This document shows, piece after piece, positions 46,700 through 56,994 of a stretch of DNA of 64,000 nt. Made by a program: the position numbers and the translations under genes. The stretch is taken from positions 3,024,001-3,088,000 of the forward strand of contig NC_060238.1 in the NCBI RefSeq assembly GCF_021155775.2, written 5' to 3'. How positions within the stretch are numbered: position 1 is the first letter of the stretch; the number at the start of each line of letters is the position of its first letter. Origin of the DNA: Neodiprion pinetum. Lineage: Eukaryota; Arthropoda; Insecta; Hymenoptera; Diprionidae. Under the pieces are notes generated by a model. The model saw only the letters and a program-made list of their open reading frames with translations. It had not been told where the DNA came from and did no database searches.

Positions 46700-48130
46700 C
46701 TATGTAAAAGGTATACATATAATGGCGCGATGGTTACATGATTATTAAAATCATGCATAATGGATCTGATGATAACTTACCGTCCGATCATCGGAGAAAC
46801 TTTGTCAACTATCAATCCATTCTGATCACCACTCACTTGATCACCACTTCACATAAATTTCACATAACTTAAGTTTTTACGCGAAGAGCTCAGTGTATCG
46901 TAATCAAGCGCGCAAATGATTGCGAAACTGAAAACCTTCCAAATGACTTCACCACACAATCGACGCATCTAAAACTGTTCAAGTTTGAATAACAAAATAA
47001 TTTCCAACGAACTTCACGTCATTGCAAGTACCTAATTTGCGTAAATTGACGTGAATTCAAATTATTTCAAATGGGTTATGCAGCGCATAAGTTGAGGTGA
47101 ATTTAAATGACTGATTCAAATGAATGAAATGGGGCTTCATATGAATTCGAGAGAATCATAAGACGAATTCTTATTAAGTGTTTAATGAATTATATCTTGA
47201 TATTTTTCTAGTAGCAGCATTTAATTACACTTATTCAACATTTGACGTACAATTGGTTGGAGAATGGATTGCTATTTGTCAGTAATTCATTATTTACATT
47301 AAAATACGTTGCGAGTTCAATATTGATTGCGCAGGTAGACCACTCGAGAATGACTTACGCACTCAGGAAATGAAAAAAATCAGTAGAGAAAAGTGTAAAG
47401 ATAAATTATTCGTATCAATGAGTGAAACGAATGAAAATTTCAGATAGTTTTCGAAACTAAACTGTGAAAATCTCTGTAAATATATGTATATTCTTGTAAT
47501 CAAGATGTAATTTTTCATGTGCATGTGGATAGTATTAATCATTCCTCTACACATTTTCCGAAACTAAATCTCGGGTGATGACAAAATTCGCATCGATCAA
47601 GGCGCTGATCGCCTCACCCCCGGAATAAACGGTCGCGGATTCGCGCCAACAAATTTTCGAGAGAAACGATCTAAGAGAGATTGGAATCTGATACATTTTT
47701 CCATCATGTGGAGCGTGATGTCTTTAGAGATCAAGTCGCCAATACCAACGATTGGTAACCCCGTTTGAATCCGCCCGGAACGCACCGACGCTCGAATCGA
47801 AATGACGCTGCGTGTGATGACATTTCGCGTCGCGAGTGCTGCCACCACTGAAATAGAGACGTGAAATTACGTTTCAGTGGATGCCACTGGCAACGTAAAC
47901 GTAAGGAATTCTGGAAAGTTTCTTTCTTCTTCTTGTCTTTCCAGATGGCTATATCAAGGTGTGGAATGTATGTACCGAATTTTAGGAAACCAAGGGTGAA
48001 CAAGCGTAGCCATTGGAGACGACGGCTCTCGTGCTGTTGCAAACAAACACGTTGCGTATTGAGGAAATTGGTGACAGCACCATAGATGTATAAGAATAGA
48101 GCGAAAAATGCAACATTCTCGCATGAGAAG
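46700..48130. other. Intergenic DNA between the BRAT1 copies (left part)
   Basis: No accepted gene. Overlapping minus-strand frames at 47597-48283 have no recognisable domain. A small perfect-arm hairpin (CCACTGAAA ... TTTCAGTGG) is at about 47848-47882. Minus-strand donor-like GTAAGT sequences at about 46781 and 47350 are isolated and not accepted as exons. Confidence 0.5.
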
Positions 48131-48211
48131 AGAGCTGCATTGGAGCCACAGGCATCCTTGTCTGGCATGTGGAACTAGACAAGGATGCCTATGACTCCAA
48201 TGCAGATCTCT
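48131..48211. other. Near-perfect 33-bp stem hairpin (miRNA-precursor-like or MITE core)
   Basis: The left arm 48131-48163 (core TTGGAG, then GGCATCCTTGTCT) pairs with the right arm 48177-48211 (AGACAAGGATGCC, then CTCCAATGCAG). There is a 13-nt loop, two mismatches and one 2-nt bulge. The length (about 81 nt) and pairing fit an animal pre-miRNA. Equally, it could be the centre of an old palindromic element. Pairing outside the arms is weak. No expression evidence is available. Confidence 0.55.
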
Positions 48212-49004
48212 GCTACCATGACAGCACGCATGCTCTGATTGCACGCGACACGCGCATGCGTAGTCCACAGCATTAGGCTTCACGAATCACAGTAGTTCCT
48301 GAATACCATCGTACAATCATCATAATCAACATGTGTCGTGGATTCAACGCACGAGCCTGATGTCAATATGAGGAGTGAGGGACGCCAGTGTTATCATTAG
48401 TGTGATATAATTACAGATATATGTATTTTTTCCACATTAAATGCGCAATGGTAGCTGATTACCAACCGTCTACCTCCTTAAGTCATTCCATTTCCCTGTT
48501 ACAATTAAAAATCTGCGAGTGGGGAAGAACTCAAGTATGCAAATAACGCGTGCAGAATAAGTCGGCTGGTCGCGGTAAATAATTAACGTTATGCGGGGAA
48601 GCCAACGACGACATGCACCTGTAGCACACTACACACATACAAGTCACAAGCAATGAAAATTATTTGTTCAAAAGAAGACGAAGACGACAAAGAAATACAT
48701 AATCAATCTAAAGGAAAAAAAACATTTATGCCCCATGTCGTCTTTATATAACTGAACACACTCAGGAACACACTTACATACACAAATGTGTGCATAAAAT
48801 ATCACAGCAACCGAACACAGTCATCTGCAAAACTTGAAACTGACACAAAGAGAGTTTTTGCTCTAGAGACAAAAAGTGTCCATCTGGCTGAGATTGACAA
48901 TGTTTTGGCAATAAATAAGTAATCCTTTGCACCGATCGCCGGATAAACTTACACACCACTCATACTATCGTGCAAATACGATTGCTGGCATAAGTCCACT
49001 AGCA
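48212..49004. other. Promoter-side region of BRAT1 copy 2
   Basis: No coding exon seen; probable promoter and 5' leader of copy 2. It is less AT-rich than the left end of the window. Confidence 0.45.
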
Positions 49005-52000
49005 ATGTCCTCAAAGAAGTCTCCCGATAGATTGGACAAGCTCAAGGAGGTTCTCAATCTTTTCTTGCTGCCCGACTACTACATCTCTTCGACGACTTAC
49101 TTCGACATACTGCTGACCCACATCGAGAAGGGTATTTCCAACAGATGTAAGTTATGGACAATATTCGTAATCACTTACCTCCACGGTGCCAATTACGCAG
49201 AGAACTTGGACAATGGACGTTTGCAATTCTTCCAGGTTGCCCAAACGAAGAAATCGACAAATCCGTTTTGCAGAAATGGGTTTTGAAAGCTCTGAACACT
49301 TGGACCGCGGAAAAGAAGCCCTGTCAGGCTGTGATGGTGTTCACCGTCAAGCTAGTTGGACTCTTGGGTCGCGATGAGTTTGACTTCCTCTTCTGGTACC
49401 GTGAAGATATATTCAAGAAACTGAGCGCCGCCTTTGCCCTAAATGATGCAAACCTCCAGGCCTCTGTCAAAATGGCCTATACGGGCATGCTGCTCGAGTT
49501 TGTTAAGCACAAAAGCGGACGGCAGTGGATTATCGAGGCTGGTAAAATGTTAATAAACATTTCACACGCATCCATAGTGGCAAACGAGAGTTGCATAAGA
49601 CAAGGAAAGCTAGATAAACAACAGAATATTTCAAACTTTGCTTGGAACAGTGATTTTCCCAATGATTCATGTATGTTCTTTAGACATGAATTACTCTTTT
49701 TCAAACTTCTTTTGTTGCACCAGCCAAGCAACAACTTGCAGTACAATTGTCAAGTACTTATCTCTTCATTCGTTATCTCTGATTATTGAAACCAGGAAAA
49801 CTGCAATTCATTTTTTACTACCTCAACTTGGATTAATATTTCAATTTTGACTCGATACAATGTAAATTACTAGTCACAATTTATCAATTCTGACAATTTA
49901 GCGTTTCCAAGTAGAAAACACAGTCTTGTTGTCATAGTCAATTTATTTAATGCATTCAAAGTAATGAACTTTCCACACACACACACACTTTATTGTCATT
50001 TCTACAGAAACCTGGCGAGATGTGATACGGTTTTGCCATTCTAACCACACACTGTACGTGACCAGAGAGAGTCAAAATTTTGTTTGGAAATTGTTGCTGG
50101 CCGAATCAGGAAACACGACATTCTGCGAACATGTTATTTCCAAAGCTGTTGAACCTTTGGTCAGGAACAATTTCAGTTCTCAGGTTCACCCTTCGATGGA
50201 AGAAAATTACCTCGAGCAAAATTCTGAGCTTCTTACTACGTTAGCTCTGCTCACAGCAATAATGGAAAACACACTCTTTGCCAGTATGGATAACACGATA
50301 CCCCGACTCTTAGAGTCGATGGCGAATCTGGAATGCAGGATAAAAGGATTGTTCGAAACCTGCATAAGCACAAACTTCTATGCACACATTATGAAACTTG
50401 TGTACTTACTGTTGTTCATGAGACTGAAAGATGGAGTCAATGAAACGGATGGGACCGCCGACAGCCAAACGTGGAAAGTTTTTGCAACCAATTTACGTTA
50501 CATAGACTCTATGCTGGTTGCTAAAAAACTCATTCTCGACATATCAAGGGGCGGAAAACTCGTTTTAACGTACTGGAAGAAGATTACTAGCCTATGCGCT
50601 TTAAAAGAGCCTAGTGAATACAAGATGGAAATCCACGTGGTGATTCTAATGGTACGATCTTCAGAATAATCAAACATCGATATTTTAGTCCAAAATTCTG
50701 ATCGCTAAGAATTTATTTTCATCTCGAGTATGGAAGGAAAAACCATTTTAATAAATGTGTTACACAGATCATGCCACTGACCGTTTGTATGCGGCTTCCT
50801 GATCTGGCTGAGGACGTATTGGAAATCTTTATGCTCAAACTCTTTGCTCTAACGAATACTTACACCCAGAGACTAGGCTACATGAGTCGCGACATTTTGA
50901 TCAGAGGAGATTTGCCGACTGAGTTAATCGCCAAAACGTCTATTCAAATAGCGCTGGAGACCATAGACCTCATAGACAGGGTGAGTAAAAGCTTCTATCT
51001 CACATTTCCAAACGTTTGATGTTTTTTTTTTTTTTTTTTTTTTTATTGCAGAACAGCGCGGTAATCATATTTCAATTGATGTCGCACGTTCTAAAGCAGT
51101 ACGTAGTTGCGACAAACGAAGAACCGAAAAGCCAACCCGCGACTTCGTCTCAGGAGCAGAGAAACGAGCATGCAAATCGCCACGTACCAAGATACAAGGG
51201 AATTCTTTATGGCGATCCAATAGCGCAATGTCCGCAACTCTTGGTAGCACTGCTCGAAGGTCTCACAATAATTCTACAGAAGTATAAACTCAAGTGGCAA
51301 GAGTGTTTGGAAACTATTGGCATTCTTTCAATGGCTCAAACAATCCTGAATCATCCAAACGCCATACCCAAGGTACGCATACTGTTTTCATGCGTTTTGG
51401 TAAAGTTAGTTTGTAAATAAAAATGAGTTGCGAAGAAAAACTAGGAAGAAGCGAGCAAAGTAAAAAAATAACTCACAGAGGTAAAAAGTTTGAGGCTCAA
51501 AAGCTGCAAAATGAGTATAATTTCTTTTCAATTAGTTTAGGGCTCGATGTCTGGGTACCCTTTAGCCATTGCGAAATAATTTTATATCATTGACTCTTGG
51601 CTGAACGCTTGTTTGAATGAGACTTAATATTGTTCAGGTGTGTCTCCAAGCACTTTCGCTGTGCAAACTGGCGATTCAGAATTTTATGGCACCAAATTTG
51701 GCCCTGCTGGTGACATCGGACAGTCTGACGAACGAAATGCGACAGGTATTGTACAAGAGGGTACACGATCCAAACTGGGAGGTTAGAGACAGCGTTTTGG
51801 AAGTGATCAACACAATCGCGACGATATCTGAAGACAGTAAGACCGCGTCAAGAGTTAGAATAAGAATATAAACGAAACTTGGGATTTTTAAACTAATCGC
51901 TGTCTTTATCGTGTCTTTTGCTCCAGAATATCCAGCTTTTCAAGATTTACTTCTCGGGAACGAATTTCCACAACTAATCGTGGACGTGGCGACAAAGGAT

Positions 52001-53309
52001 GGCGAAAGCTACGTTAGAGCAACGGCACTCACCTGCATTGTAACTTTTGTCAGGATAAATCGAATATGGGATGAAAAATTGTGTCATCTTGATTTGCCGG
52101 TAAACCGACCATTTAGCATAATTCTGTTGAAATGATAAACGATTGAATGATTTCTGAATTAAAAGAAATCAGTCTTAAATGTAAATTATAAAATACCCTG
52201 TATTGTCACTTTTAGAGAATGGCCATTGACTTGATCGCTAACGAAAGCGAAGCAATAGTGAGAAGAGAAGCGGTCATGCTTGTCAAAGAGTTGTACGTTC
52301 ATAGGAAGTGGCCGTAAGTTCAAAGATTTTCTTCTAACAGGGTAAATTGATCGAGAACAAGTATTTAGCGGAGTAGGTGAAATTCAAGCCACTTCATGAT
52401 TCGCTGACAATTTTTACAGAAAATCAACAATCCATGAAATGGCAGAGGCTATGTCTATGGCGGCGGTCTTGGATCTTCACTGGGAAGTCAAAGTAAACGC
52501 ACTTCAGTTCTGGACTCAATTTATAACGTCGCATCTGAGTGATCAAGGAATGCTTGACGGAGCATTTCCCACTCATACATTTTCCAAAGAACATAAGAAA
52601 ATAGTTACCCTTGATGAGAACGAAATAAGAAGAAGAATTTTAAAGGCTCTAGACGAGTTGGCGCGCCAAAATTGCTTGGGGGTAAACTTAATTCCCTTTA
52701 AAAAATGCGAAAGTGCGGTTCCTCTTAGCAGTTAACTCGTCTGAAATTAACTGAATAATTTTTCCGTAGGTACTCCTAACCACGCTGGAAGACAGTGATT
52801 TTCAAGTATGCAAAACGTCTGGAGAAATAGTGAAGATGTTGCAGGAAATATTTGTCAAATATAAGATAACTCTGTCTCATAGTACAGAAGGCGATGTCCC
52901 TCGGGACCGTAACAAAGAAAGAGTGGATTTCGAAGTTTTACTGCAAGCTGAGAATCAGACGGGTGTTAACACTCGAAGCGAAACGGGAGAGTTTGAATGT
53001 CAGTCAGTGATACCGACCGATATAATCGACCTGATCGCAGAGGCCGACGACATGAGTCTTCTGGGCTCTGTTTACAACCCTTCGAATGTAAGCATCGACG
53101 GAGAGTTATCAGAATCTGAGAAACTCCAATATATATCAAAAGTTAGAACAGACGAATTTCTCCAATCGGTTCTCGGCTTTGACGTGAACGCTTACATAGA
53201 GGAAAAAAATCGATGGCTAAAAACCTATACAAACAGCTTCAGCTCTGTCATCGACGATATCATTGTTGCTCACGAGAGACACAATGTCAACGATATGGAC
53301 TGTTATTAG
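49005..53309 (+). CDS. BRAT1: BRAT1 homologue, tandem copy 2 (965 aa, 10 exons, canonical C-terminus)
   Basis: Exons 49005-49146, 49236-49541, 50008-50651, 50768-50980, 51052-51372, 51638-51836, 51927-52099, 52216-52313, 52420-52681 and 52770-53309 join in phase into 965 codons. All nine intron positions and phases equal those of copy 1. The BRAT1 signature is stronger than in copy 1: VHDPNWEVRDSVLEVI and FPQLIVDVA, then GESYVRATALTCIV (vertebrate CWEVRDSALEFL, EVPQLALQLL, ESYVRASAV). The acidic linker of the last exon ends in a helical IDDIIVAHE segment and DMDCY, matching the vertebrate terminal DCY. This copy probably keeps the ancestral role with the INTS9/INTS11 endonuclease module; that role is family knowledge. 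The start ATG at 49005 follows AGCA and aligns with copy 1. AATAAA occurs only 21 nt after the stop. Confidence 0.92.
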
Positions 53310-53329
53310 CAGTATGGACATCAGAAGAG

Positions 53330-53335
53330 AATAAA
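53330..53335 (+). terminator. Candidate polyadenylation signal of BRAT1 copy 2
   Basis: AATAAA 21 nt after the stop codon, in GAGAATAAAATG. It would give a very short 3' UTR. Confidence 0.5.
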
Positions 53336-54525
53336 ATGTAATTTAGACAGAATTTACTCTGTGTATGGACATATTATTTTTTCAATTAAGTTTTCTACGT
53401 TTATAAAACAACATCTGATGCACTCGCGATCATTTTTACGCATTTGATATGCGTTTCAGAAACTAAATGGCCAGAATGATATTATCATTTTCTGAGAAAA
53501 CAAAACAGGAAAGAAATGCTTACTATTCATAATTACTCGTTTAAAATAATTGTCTACGTAATCATAAATCTAGAATCGAAAAATGGAGGGAAGAAATGTA
53601 AAATTGAAACGATTACTATATTTTTTTTTACCTCTGAAGCAATCAAATATCACAAATCAAAAGAAAACATAATGTATAGCTACGTTCATCTTTTATATCT
53701 AGTTTCACCTTAATTCTATATTTTAATCAGTCTCTATTATTTCTTAATGTGAAAAAAAAGGAAAAAAATTTTTTTCCCATTACCCAATATTTTTTTTTCC
53801 CACTGGTGATAATAATACTCTTATTGATATTATTTGACTATCATAGGATATATTGTATAAGTGTTATTCGAAATTATTTCATCTGGTATGATATTATATA
53901 TTACTTGGTTTGTATTTTTGTTAATTGTTAATTGTTAATCGGTAATATTAAAATTGGGATACTTGTTTTGAAAGAATAGAAAAAAAACCATATTTACCAA
54001 TAAACAAAAATCTCAGAACTTTATGAAACGATATTCGTATGAAATGAAATTAAAGTAAACAAAAAATAGCTATAACGACAAGAAACAAAAAAATCGTGCA
54101 AAATGACAAATAAACTTATTTATGGAAATAAAAAACGCCAGAAAATACAAAACACATAATAAAAGTAAATTAGCCAACCTCGAACTGAAGTTGCACAAAA
54201 GTGGTGAAACAATTCATTTTTTTTTTTTTTTTTGTTTGCTTTATAATTTTTGGATTTTAAATAAAACTGTACTGAAAGAGTTGAAAACATAATCAGACTT
54301 ATTGCTTGCTGTTTGCCGAGCCTATCAAATATATTTTACCAAATATTAAAAACGATGATTGTAAATTTATTAATCACAGATTAACGATTATTAATCATAA
54401 AAAATAAAATCATATAATCAGAAAAAAAAGAGAAGATAAAAATAATAAAGAAAAATATTCTGTATTCAATAGTCGTTTTGAAAAACTGAAATCTTTTCTT
54501 TAACCAGAGTAATTGACTCTTTCTA
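53336..54525. other. AT-rich intergenic region between convergent genes
   Basis: Lies between BRAT1 copy 2 and the minus-strand zinc-finger gene. T-rich and A-rich tracts dominate. At 53352-53364 the sequence GAATTTACTCTGT equals the outer end of the fold-back element at 46699. No coding exon is seen. Confidence 0.55.
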
Positions 54526-55272
54526 TCACGGCAGGCACAGAAAAGTTTCTTCGAAGTTCGAAAGTCTCGTTTGACCCAGAACACTGGAACTTTCATTGCC
54601 TCGTAAGCTTTCGCCTGTCGGTACATTTTGCAAGAATCCACAGTTTTCTTTTTCCTTCTGCCAAATCACAGTCTTGCAATGATTTTTGTCATTATTTTTG
54701 TGAGCAGCTGCGGTTCTCCTGCTAATTTTTCTGGTTCTGCACTTATTCCGATCAATTTTTGAGCCCGTTAATTTAGGCCTTTCAACTTTACCACAGTCTT
54801 TTTTCTCCCTATCTATATTTCTCAAATCGCGGCAAATGCCGTTTACGCTATTGACAAAACTCTCGTCGCTGATTTCCTCTACCTTTCCAAACTCAATTTC
54901 CCACTTGTTTGGGACGATTATCGAGCTATTTTCTTCGCTAAAATGCAGTTGCAACGGAGTGTAATGATGCGCCGTGTTTAATCGGCTTTCAGCATCTATG
55001 TTTGCATTTTTATTAGGTTCGTAAGCCGGACAATTGTTATGACCAATGTTGGCATAGTATTGCTGTAGCGCAGTAGAATAGTTTGAAGTATCAAATATTT
55101 GTTTCACCATCATCAAATTTCTTTCCATGCACATATAATGCACAAGATGTATAACCGACATCGACAACTCTTCTGATGTGTGAAAATGTTTCTGATGATT
55201 ATGAAGATCAGTTATTGAATTTGTCAACTGCTGACATATTATGCACGGATATTTAGCATCGTTCGACGACAT
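54526..55272 (-). CDS. Single-exon protein with one C2H2 zinc finger (248 aa), unrecognised
   Basis: The 249-codon minus-strand frame starts at ATG 55272 and ends at TGA 54526-54528. Residues 8-31 hold a good C2H2 finger: YPCIICQQLTN ... LHNHQKHFH, spacing C-x2-C-x12-H-x4-H (Cys10, Cys13, His26, His31). After it comes a helical stretch (SMSVIHLVHYMCMERNLMMVKQIF, about 37-60), an acidic middle, and a basic Lys/Arg-rich region (about 170-210) that could be a nuclear signal or nucleic-acid contact. No signal peptide or membrane segment is seen. It lies tail to tail with BRAT1 copy 2 and head to head with the survivin gene. I do not recognise the family; a nuclear role is inference. A retrocopy or lineage-specific gene is possible because it has no introns. 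Confidence 0.7.
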   Translation of the reverse strand: MSSNDAKYPCIICQQLTNSITDLHNHQKHFHTSEELSMSVIHLVHYMCMERNLMMVKQIFDTSNYSTALQQYYANIGHNNCPAYEPNKNANIDAESRLNTAHHYTPLQLHFSEENSSIIVPNKWEIEFGKVEEISDESFVNSVNGICRDLRNIDREKKDCGKVERPKLTGSKIDRNKCRTRKISRRTAAAHKNNDKNHCKTVIWQKEKENCGFLQNVPTGESLRGNESSSVLGQTRLSNFEETFLCLP

Positions 55273-56994
55273 CTTTTATTCTTAATTCTCTATTCTTCTT
55301 AATTTTCATACGACGCTGCCGCCTTTTGATTTTTTCTCAGTTGGGCCTGAAGAATCATAAGCACACCGAAGGAAAAACAATACGTCAGTATAGTTATCTT
55401 GGTATCCTTGGTTTTTATTACCTATTTTTACTCTTACTTTTTCTCTACCTAATTCATCAGGTCAATTAAATTTCCTCAAATTTTTCAAACAGTTTTTTGT
55501 TTATAAAAAAATTATCACCTTGATTACTACGATTATGACTTTGTTTTTTCTTTGTTAATCCCTTCTTCAATCAGTCTGCCGAATGAATTAGCGAGTGGCT
55601 TTGAGGAATGAAGTACGAATGAGTTCTAAGAAATGAGCATCGTGTGAGAATGGGAAAAATTCTGAAGAAACTACAGCAAAGATTCGAGTTATTTTTCATT
55701 CCATCGACAATAACGTTCCAACTAATCACAATTACGCTCTCTAGAACTTTGCTTCTTATTGTTTTCGTAGAATACAATTGTCAACTCGACAAAATTATCT
55801 TCAGAGCTAATAAGTTAACAGATTTCAACTAACGTTGGATCAGAAATTCCCACCAGGTGGCTTAGAATTCTCGCAAGCAAAGTTAGCGACGACTCAAGAG
55901 GTCAACAATAAATTCATCGTATCGCTTCACAGATCGATGACAAAAGTAATCATGCGTATCAAAATGTGCCAAGTGTTTGGAATTCAGCGAAAGAGATATC
56001 TGGTCAAGATGCAGTACATTAGCGAATATAATAACCTCGTATGTTGTTCGGTGTAAAAATCATAAAACAAAGCTCAACATACGTGTTCAACATACGAAAA
56101 TGGCTGCATAACACGTCTGTTGATATCATGCAGTTGTAGACATACATACTTTGTATAACAATCTTTACTGTTCAATTGTTTAAAATCACCAACGAGTTCT
56201 GGATATTTCTATCGTACAACGTACGCAAAGTAACAATTGTAACGGTTATTGATGTATGTAATAACATACCTCGATTGTGACGCTGTTTTCTGCCTGTCTG
56301 ATCTATCGATGAAAATTGATGAACCAATCGCCACGGTATTTTTTCACCTAATTAACCCCACGCGACGTATAATCGTGATAATACGTAGCTCGGAAATCGC
56401 ATCGCGTTGTTTGAAATCTAGTCGACGTGAAGATAGGCAGAAACGACGCCGGCAATTCTTTTCGCGGGGACTGCCGACCGTTAAAATCGCAAGGAATTAT
56501 GGGTAATGTTGATTAAATATTGTACATAGACAACAGACACGACATTCGTTTCGAAGGGAATGAATCTGATTGGCTGGAATTTTATGCAAGAAGGATATAC
56601 TTACGATGCTCAATTGAATTTTCGTACGAGAAAATTCACCCTCGGAGCAAAGATGCTTCTGCCATATTCACGCACGAACAGACCTAGCTTTTAGACTCTT
56701 AGGCTTCTGACGAATCTCGGTTGTCTCTGGATAAATGAGCCGCTCACGATTTCTGTTTCAACTCTTCTAATTTCCAATCCTTCAGTTCGAAATCACGTTG
56801 CAGCTTGCACTCCCGACTCACTGGCGACTTGATTTGAAACTGCAGCTTCTATCGTTCGATTGTTTTTTCACCCAACAGAATTCGAATCGATAGTTCGATA
56901 CATCGAATTTTCAAATTAACGTGAAAAACCCAGCAGAGCTGTTCGTATATTCGAAAAAATAAACAAATCACAATAATTATTAAATAATTTCGAT
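55273..56994. other. Divergent intergenic region
   Basis: Between the zinc-finger gene (minus) and survivin (plus). Short frames at 55644, 55835 and 56249 lack any family feature. It presumably holds both promoters. Confidence 0.5.

Noticed and set aside
46781..47360. Minus-strand GTAAGT donor-like sites
   Set aside because: Isolated hexamers expected by chance, with no exon-like sequence or acceptors attached.
47597..48283. Overlapping minus-strand frames between the BRAT1 copies
   Set aside because: Three frames overlap the same DNA, none matches a family, and part is the hairpin at 48131.
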